A stretch of DNA of 18,864 nt. It comes from Bacteroidota bacterium (GTDB taxonomy: Bacteria; Bacteroidota; Bacteroidia; Bacteroidales; CAJPTX01). The stretch's first letter is position 1. Every line of letters begins with the position of its first letter. The position numbers were made by a program, and so were the translations under genes. Location of the stretch: NCBI GenBank assembly GCA_002748015.1, contig PDRH01000041.1:1-18864 (forward strand), given 5' to 3'. This document shows, piece by piece, positions 1 to 7,803 of this stretch. The notes under the pieces were generated by a model, which was not told where the DNA came from, searched no databases, and was given only the letters and a program-made list of their open reading frames with translations.

Positions 1-42
1 TGCTTGGGACGACAAGCAGGCTCGCATTCCCGAATATATGCC

Positions 43-50
43 TATATTTG
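43..50 (+). promoter_or_regulatory. Bacteroidota-type -7 promoter box for the cyd operon
   Basis: TATATTTG matches the Bacteroidota sigma-ABfr -7 consensus TAnnTTTG at every fixed position. No convincing TTTG -33 box lies 19-21 bases upstream, so only half of the promoter is seen. Transcription would begin about seven bases downstream. The TTG at 48, which opens the longest reading frame, would then lie inside the promoter and could not be the start codon. Confidence 0.5.
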
Positions 51-95
51 CGATGCGATCGCACTGCTATGAGTTCGCAAGTAAAATTCAGGATT

Positions 96-356
96 ATGGC
101 TAGAGAAAGCACCGCCCCTTCAGCGGGGCGAAAGGCCGTGCGCCGGAATGTGCTGGCGCGCGTTTTCTCCTTCTACTACGAGGGCTTCCGGAGCATGACC
201 GTGGGGCGTACCCTATGGTTGCTCATCTTCATCAAGCTGGCCATCATGTTTCTGGTGCTGAAGATGTTCTTCTTCCCGAACTTCCTGAATACCAACTTCT
301 CGTCGGATGCTGAGCGGTCCGACCACGTGCTTAAGGAACTAACCAAACAAAAGTAG
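96..356 (+). CDS. DUF4492 family small membrane protein, cytochrome bd operon
   Basis: This small protein has one predicted membrane span, seen in the run TLWLLIFIKLAIMFLVLKMFF. It is preceded by the motif FSFYYEGFRSMTVGR and followed by a short charged tail. Bacteroidota encode such DUF4492 proteins directly ahead of cydA. The role is unproven; assembly or stability of the bd oxidase in the inner membrane is the natural guess. The gene ends 7 bases before cydA, so the two are co-transcribed. The start is uncertain. The frame is open from TTG 48, with ATGs at 69 and 96. ATG 96 is chosen because a promoter box lies at 43-50 and AGGA precedes this codon; ATG 69 would leave a leader of only about 12 bases. 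Family assignment is confident; the exact N-terminus is not. Confidence 0.82.
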   Translation: MARESTAPSAGRKAVRRNVLARVFSFYYEGFRSMTVGRTLWLLIFIKLAIMFLVLKMFFFPNFLNTNFSSDAERSDHVLKELTKQK

Positions 357-363
357 AGGAAAA

Positions 364-1926
364 ATGATACAAGGAGTTGACATGTCGCTGGTCGACTGGT
401 CGCGGGCGCAATTCGCGCTGACGGCCATCTACCACTGGCTATTCGTTCCGCTGACGCTGGGCATCACGTTCATCATCGCCTTCATGGAGACTATCTACGT
501 GAAGACGGGCGACGAGAGCTGGAAGGTAGCCACCAAGTTCTGGATGCGCATCTTCGGGGTGAACTTCGCCATCGGGGTAGCCACGGGGATTATCCTGGAG
601 TTCGAGTTCGGGACGAACTGGAGTAACTACTCATGGTTCGTGGGGGACATCTTCGGTGCGCCGCTGGCCATCGAAGGAATTATGGCCTTCTTCATGGAGT
701 CGACCTTCATCGCGGTGATGTTCTTCGGCTGGAACAAGGTGTCGAAGCGTTTCCACCTGCTGTCTTCCTGGCTAACCGCGATAGGGGCTAACCTATCGGC
801 GCTCTGGATTCTTGTGGCCAACGGGTGGATGCAGTTCCCGGCCGGGATGCACTTCAACCCGGACACGGCGCGCAACGAGATGGTGAGCTTCTGGGAGGTG
901 CTGTTCTCGCCGGTGGCCATCAATAAGTTCCTGCACACGACGACGTCGGGCTACGTGCTGGCATCGATTGTGGTTATCGGCATCAGCGCGTGGTTCCTGC
1001 TCCACAAGCGGGAGCAGCTGCTGGCCAAGCGGAGCATCATCATCGCAGGGGTATTCGGCCTGATCTCGCTGCTGTTCACGATATTCACGGGCGATGGCTC
1101 GGCCTACGAGGTGGCGCAGAAGCAGCCGATGAAGCTGGCAGCCATGGAGGGTATCTACAACGGCCAGAAGGGCCAGGGGCTGGTTGCCGTGGCAATGCTC
1201 ACTCCGGGCAAGGAGCCAATGGACGGCAAGGATCCGTACGTCTTCAACATGGAGATTCCGAAGCTGCTCTCGCTGCTGGGCTACCGGGACAGCGAGGCCT
1301 TCGTGCCGGGTATCAACGACATCATCAAGGGGGGCTACACCTACGTGAACGAGCATGGGGATAGCATCACCGAGCCGTCGGCCGAGGAGAAGATCGCAAC
1401 GGGGCGCAAGGCCATCAACGCGCTGAAGATGTACACCGAGGCGCGCGAGGCGGGCGATACCGTAGCCATGGCCGAGTGGCGCGGGGAGCTGGAGGCGAAC
1501 TTCAAATACTTCGGCTACGGCTACCTGAACGACCCGACGAGCCTAGTGCCGAATGTGCCGATGACCTTCTACTCGTTCAGAATCATGGTAACGCTGGGTG
1601 GGCTCTTCCTGCTGTTCTTCGTGGTGGTGCTCTACCTGGCCATGAAGAACCGGCTGGGGCAGAAGTGGTTGCTGTGGGCTTCCATCGCGATGGTGCCGCT
1701 GGTGTACATCTGCTCTGAGGCGGGGTGGATCGTGGCCGAGGTGGGCCGGCAGCCGTGGGTTATCCAGGACATCATGCCGACGGTGGCGGCGGTGTCGCGG
1801 ATAGACGCCAGCGCGGTGCAGGTAACCTTCGGGATATTCGCCGTGCTGTTCACCACGCTGCTGATAGCCGAGCTGAGCATCATGTTCAAGCAGATTAAGA
1901 TGGGGCCTTCCCACGATAACGATTAA
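364..1926 (+). CDS. cydA: Cytochrome bd ubiquinol/menaquinol oxidase subunit I
   Basis: This is the large catalytic subunit of the cytochrome bd oxidase, which oxidises quinol and reduces O2 to water with high affinity in the inner membrane. The 520 residues match the usual length. His24 in AIYHWLFVPLTLG corresponds to the E. coli heme b595 ligand H19, and His191 in NKFLHTTTSGYV to the heme b558 ligand H186. Glu104 and Glu112 in LAIEGIMAFFMES match the proton-channel acids. Lys257/Glu262 in MKLAAME open the quinol-binding Q-loop, about 140 residues long. Met408 in SFRIMV is the likely axial b558 ligand, and GRQPW lies near the C-terminus. ATG 364 has AGAGGA at 355-360, overlapping the upstream stop. 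ATG 382 has a strong AAGGAG at 371-376 and is a real alternative, but 364 fits the N-terminus I recall for family members. The CydB start follows after 14 bases. Confidence 0.98.
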   Translation: MIQGVDMSLVDWSRAQFALTAIYHWLFVPLTLGITFIIAFMETIYVKTGDESWKVATKFWMRIFGVNFAIGVATGIILEFEFGTNWSNYSWFVGDIFGAPLAIEGIMAFFMESTFIAVMFFGWNKVSKRFHLLSSWLTAIGANLSALWILVANGWMQFPAGMHFNPDTARNEMVSFWEVLFSPVAINKFLHTTTSGYVLASIVVIGISAWFLLHKREQLLAKRSIIIAGVFGLISLLFTIFTGDGSAYEVAQKQPMKLAAMEGIYNGQKGQGLVAVAMLTPGKEPMDGKDPYVFNMEIPKLLSLLGYRDSEAFVPGINDIIKGGYTYVNEHGDSITEPSAEEKIATGRKAINALKMYTEAREAGDTVAMAEWRGELEANFKYFGYGYLNDPTSLVPNVPMTFYSFRIMVTLGGLFLLFFVVVLYLAMKNRLGQKWLLWASIAMVPLVYICSEAGWIVAEVGRQPWVIQDIMPTVAAVSRIDASAVQVTFGIFAVLFTTLLIAELSIMFKQIKMGPSHDND

Positions 1927-1940
1927 GACTAGAAGACGAT

Positions 1941-3098
1941 ATGGATACGACATACATTCTACTGCAGCAGTACTGGTGGTTCCTGGTGTCTGTGCTGGGG
2001 GCGTTGCTGGTGTTCCTCCTGTTCGTACAGGGGGGGCAGACCTTCATCCACACGCTGGGGCGTGATGAGATGGAGCGGACGATGCTGGTGAACGCGCTGG
2101 GTCGCAAGTGGGAGTTCACGTTCACGACGCTGGTTACCTTCGGGGGGGCGTTCTTCGCATCGTTCCCGCTGTTCTACTCGACGAGCTTCGGGGGGGCCTA
2201 CTGGGTGTGGATGGCGATACTGTTCTGCTTCGTGATCCAGGCGGTGGCCTACGAGTACCGGACGAAGCCGAAGAACGTGCTGGGCAAGAAGACCTTCGAG
2301 GCCTTCCTGCTGATCAACGGGGTGCTGGGCACGGTGCTGCTGGGCACGGCTGTGGGGACCTTCTTCACGGGGTCGGACTTCTTCGTGGGGAAGATGAACC
2401 TAACGAACCTGGCGCAACCGGTGATTTCCTACTGGGGCAACCCCTGGCATGGCCTGGAGGCGGTGCTGGACGTGCGCAACGTGATGCTGGGCCTGGCGGT
2501 ATGCTTCCTGGCGCGGTGCCTGGGGCTGATGTACTTCATCAACCTGATTGACTACCAGCCGCTGTACGAGCGGGCGAAGCGCAAGCTCCTCTACAACGCC
2601 ATCCCCTTCCTGGTGTTCTTCCTGGGCTTCCTGATTTCGATCCTGCTGAGCAAGGGCTATGCTGTAGACCCGGATACGGGTAAGGTGTACCTGGAGCAGT
2701 ACAAGTACTTCTGGAACCTACTGGAGATGCCGGCCGTGCTGGCGGTGCTGCTGGTGGGCGTTGTGCTGGTGCTCTGGGGGCTGATTAGCATAATCTTCAT
2801 GGGTAAGAAGGACGGCATATGGTTCGGTGGCCTGGGTACGTTCCTGACGGTGCTGGCGCTGCTGCTGAACGTGGGCTACAACAATACGGCCTACTACCCG
2901 TCGTTCGACCTGCAGAGCTCGCTGACGATCTACAACAGCTCGTCGAGCAAGTTCACGCTGACGGCCATGAGCATCGTGTCGCTGCTGATCCCCTTCGTGC
3001 TGGGCTACATCTGGTACGCCTGGAAGAAGATGGATGCGCAGAAGATGACGCCGGAGGAGATCGCATCGGAGAAGAAGGACCACGTTGAGGTATACTAA
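1941..3098 (+). CDS. cydB: Cytochrome bd oxidase subunit II
   Basis: This is the second integral membrane subunit of cytochrome bd, which pairs with CydA and supports heme and quinol-site assembly. The protein has 385 residues and about eight to nine hydrophobic spans. It opens with a hydrophobic helix and the motif VQGGQTFIHTLGRDEMER, and contains RKWEFTFTTLVTFGGAFFASFP followed by VAYEYRTKPKN, which are recognisable CydB features. Near the C-terminus, NNTAYYPS precedes a last span and a charged lysine-rich tail. It lies 14 bases after cydA and is followed 18 bases later by a small gene that completes the apparent operon. The ATG has only a weak purine run (AGAAG) upstream. Nothing suggests a defect. 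Confidence 0.97.
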   Translation: MDTTYILLQQYWWFLVSVLGALLVFLLFVQGGQTFIHTLGRDEMERTMLVNALGRKWEFTFTTLVTFGGAFFASFPLFYSTSFGGAYWVWMAILFCFVIQAVAYEYRTKPKNVLGKKTFEAFLLINGVLGTVLLGTAVGTFFTGSDFFVGKMNLTNLAQPVISYWGNPWHGLEAVLDVRNVMLGLAVCFLARCLGLMYFINLIDYQPLYERAKRKLLYNAIPFLVFFLGFLISILLSKGYAVDPDTGKVYLEQYKYFWNLLEMPAVLAVLLVGVVLVLWGLISIIFMGKKDGIWFGGLGTFLTVLALLLNVGYNNTAYYPSFDLQSSLTIYNSSSSKFTLTAMSIVSLLIPFVLGYIWYAWKKMDAQKMTPEEIASEKKDHVEVY

Positions 3099-3116
3099 AA
3101 TAGGGAGGGAACGGTT

Positions 3117-3236
3117 ATGGTAATGCAAGTGATTTCGCTGCTGATGTGGCCTGCTGTCATCCTGGTGAGCTATCTGGTTAGTACTCGGGTAGTGATGCGC
3201 TTCGATAGGAAGTACAAGGAGAAGCAGGGTGAATAA
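3117..3236 (+). CDS. Putative CydX-like small subunit of cytochrome bd, 39 aa
   Basis: This short ORF begins ATG GTA ATG CAA and ends TAA, 39 codons. The product starts MVMQVISLLMWPAVILVSYL and ends in the basic tail RFDRKYKEKQGE: one hydrophobic span of about 20 residues followed by a positive C-terminal segment. A purine-rich ribosome binding sequence, AGGGAGGGAAC, lies 5-15 bases before the ATG, and the ORF starts 18 bases after cydB. Proteobacterial CydX and the unrelated CydH/CydS peptides share this position, size and topology, and stabilise the oxidase. No residue-level homology to E. coli CydX is evident to me, so the role is inferred from position and topology. The second ATG at 3123 is an alternative start. 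Confidence 0.75.
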   Translation: MVMQVISLLMWPAVILVSYLVSTRVVMRFDRKYKEKQGE

Positions 3237-3310
3237 TCCTCGTCGTGCCTGCGGGTGGGGGGCTATTCCCTCCATACGCTCCTAGTGGGCACGCCATGAT
3301 GATTCTACTA

Positions 3311-3351
3311 GCTAGGGGTTGCTGCGGGTTCTCTTTGCGGTAACCCCTAGC
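3311..3351 (+). terminator. Hairpin after the cyd operon, putative terminator
   Basis: GCTAGGGGTT at 3311-3320 pairs perfectly with AACCCCTAGC at 3342-3351 around a 21-base loop. It lies 75 bases after the small CydX-like ORF and before the next gene. No T-tract follows, so its identity as a terminator rests on position and stem strength. Confidence 0.5.
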
Positions 3352-3402
3352 CATTAACGCCAGCTACGGCTGACGAAACGATTAAAAACTAGCGTGGGGT
3401 AT

Positions 3403-3951
3403 ATGGGTAGGCATATTACGGTTTCGTACTATAAGAGCGGGATAGGAGAGCTGGTGCTGGGTGCATTCGATGGTCAGCTCTGCCTGCTGGATTTTCGCTA
3501 CAGGCGAATGCGATCGGTGGTGGATCGGCGGGTTATGGAGGGCCTCAACGCGAAGCTGGTGGAGGGGGAGGATGCAACGATAGACGAGGCGCGTCGCCAG
3601 GTGGATGAGTACCTCTCCGGGGGACGACGCGAGTTCTCGCTCCCCCTGCTGATGGTGGGGACGGAGTTCCAGCGGGCTGTTTGGGAGGGGCTACAGGCGA
3701 TTCCCTACGGTGAAACAGCGAGCTACAGCGGGCTGGCCAAGCGTATTGGTCGGGAGAACGCCGTGCGGGCTGTGGCCTCGGCCAACGGGGCGAATGCGCT
3801 GGCGCTGGTTGTCCCATGCCACCGGGTGATAGAGCTAGATGGGAGCGTGGGTGGCTACGGGGGTGGAATTCGCGTAAAGGAGCGCCTCCTGGCGCTGGAG
3901 CAACGTGGGCGCGAGGACTACCCGCATGGACTCCTGAAGGGGGGGCTATAG
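3403..3951 (+). CDS. Methylated-DNA--protein-cysteine S-methyltransferase (Ogt/MGMT family)
   Basis: This suicide repair enzyme moves the alkyl group from O6-alkylguanine (and O4-alkylthymine) in DNA to its own cysteine. The C-terminal domain carries the active-site motif PCHRVI, with the acceptor Cys at residue 139 from the chosen start. It also carries the upstream DNA-binding features FQRAVWEGLQAIPYGET and AVRAVASANGANALA, and the closing GGYGGGIRVKERLLALE. The N-terminal half resembles the ribonuclease-H-like N-domain of Ogt. At 182 residues the length is ordinary for the family. The frame extends to GTG 3394, but ATG 3403 is preferred; there is no strong ribosome binding site for either. 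It stands alone between the cyd hairpin and MCP1. Whether it is an ada, ogt or adaB orthologue cannot be settled here. Confidence 0.95.
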   Translation: MGRHITVSYYKSGIGELVLGAFDGQLCLLDFRYRRMRSVVDRRVMEGLNAKLVEGEDATIDEARRQVDEYLSGGRREFSLPLLMVGTEFQRAVWEGLQAIPYGETASYSGLAKRIGRENAVRAVASANGANALALVVPCHRVIELDGSVGGYGGGIRVKERLLALEQRGREDYPHGLLKGGL

Positions 3952-4118
3952 CAGTGGGTTGGATGGAGGGGAGCGGACAGGTGAACAGTAGGTCAAATGT
4001 TCAATACTGTATTATCCGGCAACTTTTGGGGCTAGATTTTCGTTCTACCGATTAAGTAGTATTTTCTAGTAATTGCTCTGGGCTACCCCTCGGTGGTAGC
4101 TGAAAAACTTTTCTTTTC

Positions 4119-5591
4119 ATGAGACTTTCAAACCTATCCGTACGTCGTAAGATCATCCTGAGCAATAGCGTTAGCATTATCGGCTTTGTGCTGATGCTGA
4201 TATACGGTATACTCGTGAACGTTGCTTTTGAGCTTTCAAATGATTTCATTGTTAAGCATTCGCATGCGCAGCTGGCGCTGGCTGACCTTGGGATATTCCT
4301 TCGTGGTCCTCTTCCCGGGGATGCAACGGAGGTCAAGGAATGGACGGCAACCTTTGACGAGAAGGTGGAAGACTTCCGGGTTAAGATCCAAACGGTTTGG
4401 GATGAGAGCGATAGGGTGCGCTCCAAATGGATAGTCTCCAAGGTCTACCACGAGAGCATGGAGGAGCTAGAGGAGCTGGCAACCTACCGTACAGAGGTGG
4501 TATCGAGCGCGCAGTCGGGCACGCTGTCCCCCCTAAAGCTGCGTCGCGTAGAGGTAGATACCGGCATCAAGGATCTGCTGCAGGAGTTCTACGCCTCTCT
4601 GGTGCTTGGGCATAAGAACTCTGGAGATGTTGGACGACGGCTGAATATATACCTGCTATGCCTGAGTATCCTGGTGGGGGTTCTACTCATTGTAATCATG
4701 CGTTTGGTAACGCGCAATATTACCAGCCCCATCATCACGCTTAGCCAGCGGCTACGCGAATTGGCCAAGGGGGATCTCCGCGAGCAGGGGGATGACGGGA
4801 AGGATATCGCACGACGGGACGAGATAGGGGTAATGCTTCGCTCCCTGCAGGAGTTTGTGAACCATGTACGAAGTATTGTTGAGCGCATTTCTGCATCTTC
4901 CGAGTCCTTGGCCTCGCTGACCGAGCAGCTTCATACGGTATCCGGAGCAATGCAGAGCAGCGCGAATGGCCAGGCAGCCTCTGCGCAGGAGATTTCTGCG
5001 ACGATGGAGCAGATGATGGCAAATGTGGAGCAAATTGCCAACAATACGCAGGATTCGGCTGCCAGCTCAGAGCGGAATACCGCAACGCTGGCCGACCTGC
5101 AACGGGCTAGCCAGGCAAACCGTGATTCGTCGCAGACGATTACGCAACGCATTGGCATCATCGAGGAGATAGCCAACCAGACAAACATCCTGGCACTCAA
5201 TGCAGCTGTGGAGGCTGCGCGTGCGGGCGAACACGGGCGTGGCTTTGCCGTAGTGGCCTCTGAGGTTCGCAAGCTCGCAGAGAATTCGCAATCAGCCGCC
5301 GCAGAAATTGTGTCACTGGCAACGTCGGCCGAGCGTGATAGCGAAACAACCTACCGACAGCTGGAGGAGATGATAGAAGAGGTACGCATCGCCTCGGAGT
5401 CGCTCAAGGTCATAAATACCGCCGTGCTCGAGCAACGGGCTGGCACGGATCAGGTGAACTCCTCTGTGCAGCAGCTTGACAGGGCGGCGCAGACGAACGC
5501 CAGCAGTTCGAACGAGTTGGCCGAGAACGCCCTAGCCATTCAAGAGGAGTCGCAAAATCTGGCAGAGATTATCTCCTTCTTCCGGCAGTAA
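4119..5591 (+). CDS. Methyl-accepting chemotaxis protein 1, small helical sensor
   Basis: This is a transmembrane chemoreceptor with 490 residues. The order is TM1 at about 13-36, a mostly helical periplasmic sensor at 37-173 (probably a four-helix-bundle type), TM2 at about 176-197, a HAMP domain at 198-252 beginning ITSPIITLSQRLRELAKGDL, and a long cytoplasmic signalling coiled coil. The highly conserved hairpin tip, NQTNILALNAAVEAARAGEHGRGF, spans about 353-376 and is where CheA and CheW bind. The protein ends EIISFFRQ and has no CheR/CheB-tethering pentapeptide. The ligand is unknown. The gene stands alone, with 167 bases upstream and a strong hairpin 22 bases downstream. Its sensor does not visibly resemble those of the minus-strand MCPs. 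A T-rich stretch rather than a Shine-Dalgarno sequence precedes the ATG, which is common in Bacteroidota. Confidence 0.96.
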   Translation: MRLSNLSVRRKIILSNSVSIIGFVLMLIYGILVNVAFELSNDFIVKHSHAQLALADLGIFLRGPLPGDATEVKEWTATFDEKVEDFRVKIQTVWDESDRVRSKWIVSKVYHESMEELEELATYRTEVVSSAQSGTLSPLKLRRVEVDTGIKDLLQEFYASLVLGHKNSGDVGRRLNIYLLCLSILVGVLLIVIMRLVTRNITSPIITLSQRLRELAKGDLREQGDDGKDIARRDEIGVMLRSLQEFVNHVRSIVERISASSESLASLTEQLHTVSGAMQSSANGQAASAQEISATMEQMMANVEQIANNTQDSAASSERNTATLADLQRASQANRDSSQTITQRIGIIEEIANQTNILALNAAVEAARAGEHGRGFAVVASEVRKLAENSQSAAAEIVSLATSAERDSETTYRQLEEMIEEVRIASESLKVINTAVLEQRAGTDQVNSSVQQLDRAAQTNASSSNELAENALAIQEESQNLAEIISFFRQ

Positions 5592-5613
5592 TTACTGATA
5601 GGAATACGTAAGT

Positions 5614-5653
5614 TAGCCCCCTAGCGCAGTAAACAGACTGCGCTAGGGGGCTA
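5614..5653. terminator. 17-bp perfect hairpin between converging genes
   Basis: Arms 5614-5630 (beginning TAGCCCCCTAGCG) and 5637-5653 are perfectly complementary around the loop AAACAG. The hairpin lies 22 bases after MCP1 on + and about 120 bases beyond the TfoX-domain gene on -, so it can serve both converging units. There is no strong T-tract on either side. Confidence 0.75.
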
Positions 5654-5771
5654 TTCGCTCGAGATAAATGACCGCAATTTGACGCAGTCGACGGCCAGCC
5701 AGCATAGCGGAGAGCCGCATGCCAGGAATGGCGGATCTGCATATACCGAATTTAGGAGTCTAGACTCCTCC

Positions 5772-6110
5772 TCAACTCTTCCGTGGTTTGCGGGGCTTTC
5801 TCGGCTTGGGAGCTGGTAATGCTTGCGCCGTCCGTCTTAGCAGTTCGCGGAGGAATTCCCCATTATCTACCCTTTCGCCTACGCATAGGCTCGGCTTAGC
5901 CCCAGGGTATGCAGGCGACATTGGGAGGTCGTCTGCGTATGCCAGGCCAGCATCTGTTGGCTTGATGTGTAGCACACCGTCGCAGATAAGCCCCACAACC
6001 TTCCCGTCAAGATAGAGGGCGTAATCGCCGAACATCTTCCGGGCGTAAACCTCTCCGCAACCGTCGAGCTGGCCTATGATAAAGTCTACAAACTCCTGCC
6101 GTGTCGCCAT
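5772..6110 (-). CDS. TfoX N-terminal domain protein
   Basis: The 112-residue protein consists almost entirely of a TfoX/Sxy N-terminal domain. The recognisable run is ARKMFGDYALYLDGKVVGLI, followed by the motif HIKPTDAG and a C-terminal helix ELLRRTAQAL. It ends in a basic proline-lysine tail with PRK repeats. Full-length TfoX of gammaproteobacteria regulates competence, but stand-alone N-domains are widespread and their function is unknown. No competence role should be assumed here. The ATG is preceded by a perfect AGGAGG (complement at 6114-6119) that overlaps the stop codon of the upstream MCP2, with only 7 bases between the genes. Translation of the two is therefore probably coupled. Confidence 0.88.
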   Translation of the reverse strand: MATRQEFVDFIIGQLDGCGEVYARKMFGDYALYLDGKVVGLICDGVLHIKPTDAGLAYADDLPMSPAYPGAKPSLCVGERVDNGEFLRELLRRTAQALPAPKPRKPRKPRKS

Positions 6111-6117
6111 ACGCCTC

Positions 6118-7584
6118 CTAGGCCTTGAAAAAGCTGGTAGCCTGACGTAGCGTCTCCGCCTGGTCGCTAAGCCCCTCTGCGGAGTTCTCTAGCTCCACGC
6201 TGGCCGTAGCATTTCGCTGAACAACCTGGGTGAAGGACTGCACAGAGGTATTAATCTGCTCGATGCCAATGCGCTGCTCCTGGCTGGAGGCTGCGATTTC
6301 CTGCACGAGGGTAGAGGTTCGTTGGACTTCTGGGAGTACCTCCAAAAGGTAGGATGCGGCATTCTCCGTCTCGTGGAGCGACTGGCTGGAGAAGTCCTCT
6401 ATCTCGCTGGCGGCGATGCGGCTACGCTCGGCGAGCTTCCTGATTTCGATTGCCACAACGCTGAAGCCCCGGCCATGCTCCCCAGCCCGCGCCGCCTCTA
6501 CAGCGGCATTGAGGGCAAGGATATTGGTCTGGGCGGCGATTTCAGCGATAATGCCACTCTTCTCTGTAATGCGCTTAACGCTATCGTAGCTGCTCTGCGC
6601 GAAGCTCTTCAGGTCGTCCACCTTCCGCTCTACGCTCTGCGCAATGTTCTTGGTCAGGAGGGCGTTCTCGGCATTCTGCTCGATATTGGCGGCCATCTGC
6701 TCGGTGGCGGCGCCCACCTGCTCTATCCCGGCTGCCTGCTCGGTGGAGCTCTCGGAGAGCTGACGCGACACGCTGCAAAGATGCTCGCTAGCATTGGCAA
6801 CGAAGGCAGTACCGTCAAGCACCTGGCGAATGGCCCCGTCAACACAATCCGCCATATTCTGGACAGATCGTGCAATTTCGCCAAACTCATCGGAGCGCGC
6901 CAGTACCCCTTCGCCCAGCTGGAGGTTGAAGTGCCCCGTTGCGCAGCGGTCTATCTGTGATTTGGAGGAATTAACATTGCGGACTATTGTGCGAGTGATT
7001 ATGCATGCCAGGATGATGCACAGGGCTATGCTCACGAGCATGAGGGCGGAGGTGCAGATAAAGCCGAAGCGCTTACGGCTGCTGTAGACACTATCTGCGT
7101 AGCTCCCCAGGGCTTCGAGCTGCTCGAGGGTCTGCTGGCCAAGCTGATGAATCTTGTGGCTTATATCATGGGCAAGCGCTTGGTCGATGGTGCTATCGTG
7201 GCCAAGCGCTTGCTTTAGGCGCTCGAGGATGGCTCTGAGGTTGGCAAGGCTGGTGCTGATGGCGGTGGCATCGTCCTTAACCCCCTCCTCGGAAGCCTCG
7301 ACGGCCGCGGTGACGAAGTGCTCTAGGTTGCTCTGGCAGGAATCGATATAGGCTATGCAGCGGCTATATCCCTCGGGCTCAGCATGCTGAATGAATACCA
7401 TCCCGCCTACCTGCGCCTTGAGGAAGAAGGCCTCTGCGGAAGAGGCATGCTCTATCATCTTGGTAACATGGGAGAGGCGGAGACCGGTAATGGTGATCAG
7501 AGCACCGTAGGCAAAGAGTAGGCTGGTGATAATGCCGAAAGCCAGGGTTAGCTTTCCTCTAGTGCGTAAACGAAAAGTAGACAT
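6118..7584 (-). CDS. Methyl-accepting chemotaxis protein 2
   Basis: This 488-residue chemoreceptor opens with the basic stretch RLRTRGKL and TM1 (about 11-34). A helical periplasmic sensor follows (about 35-170), then TM2 (172-197), a HAMP-like region starting IVRNVN, and a signalling domain with the hairpin tip AAQTNILALNAAVEAARAGEHGRGF at about 350-374. It ends LRQATSFFKA, with no CheR/CheB-binding pentapeptide. It is a clear paralogue of MCP3: the N-terminus, HAMP motif IDRCATGHFN and C-terminus align, and the length difference of 84 residues lies within the periplasmic sensor. A GGAGG ribosome binding site lies about 9 bases before the ATG. It is followed within 7 bases by the TfoX-domain gene and preceded by a 219-base gap, so it may have its own promoter. 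Confidence 0.96.
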   Translation of the reverse strand: MSTFRLRTRGKLTLAFGIITSLLFAYGALITITGLRLSHVTKMIEHASSAEAFFLKAQVGGMVFIQHAEPEGYSRCIAYIDSCQSNLEHFVTAAVEASEEGVKDDATAISTSLANLRAILERLKQALGHDSTIDQALAHDISHKIHQLGQQTLEQLEALGSYADSVYSSRKRFGFICTSALMLVSIALCIILACIITRTIVRNVNSSKSQIDRCATGHFNLQLGEGVLARSDEFGEIARSVQNMADCVDGAIRQVLDGTAFVANASEHLCSVSRQLSESSTEQAAGIEQVGAATEQMAANIEQNAENALLTKNIAQSVERKVDDLKSFAQSSYDSVKRITEKSGIIAEIAAQTNILALNAAVEAARAGEHGRGFSVVAIEIRKLAERSRIAASEIEDFSSQSLHETENAASYLLEVLPEVQRTSTLVQEIAASSQEQRIGIEQINTSVQSFTQVVQRNATASVELENSAEGLSDQAETLRQATSFFKA

Positions 7585-7698
7585 AGCTATAGCCTCCAGT
7601 AAGCGTACAAGAGGAGTGGGACACCCCGACGCATGGGTGAACGAGTTAATACTAATATTTCAGCTGTTTAGGTCGAGCTTAACGGCTCTTTAGCTACT

Positions 7699-7725
7699 TA
7701 TACGTTTACGGGAGCATATACGTTT
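7699..7725 (-). repeat. Two direct copies of a 9-bp motif upstream of MCP2
   Basis: TATACGTTT occurs at 7699-7707 and again at 7717-7725, an 18-bp period, in the 219-base gap upstream of MCP2. On the coding strand it reads AAACGTATA. The spacing and position would suit an operator, but two 9-mers in an AT-rich gap can also be chance. No clear -7/-33 promoter pair was found in this gap. Confidence 0.3.
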
Positions 7726-7803
7726 CCTCTTTTGTAAGGAATATCAGGCTTTTTCAGTGTATAGAACTATTCGATGGACTTTCTAAGCTACCTACCGCCA
7801 GCA

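Noticed and set aside
793..1356. 187-codon minus-strand ORF opposite cydA
   Set aside because: It lies wholly within cydA, whose catalytic residues are all present, and the translation is rich in His, Arg and Gln like other antisense shadows of this GC-rich gene.
2718..3275. 185-codon minus-strand ORF over the end of cydB and the small downstream ORF
   Set aside because: The composition (many His, Gln, Arg) is that of a shadow, and the + strand carries clear cydB.
3952..4118. Promoter of MCP1
   Set aside because: TTTTG at 4024-4028 and TAGATTTT at 4033-4040 resemble the two boxes, but they are only a few bases apart instead of 19-21, so no promoter is called.
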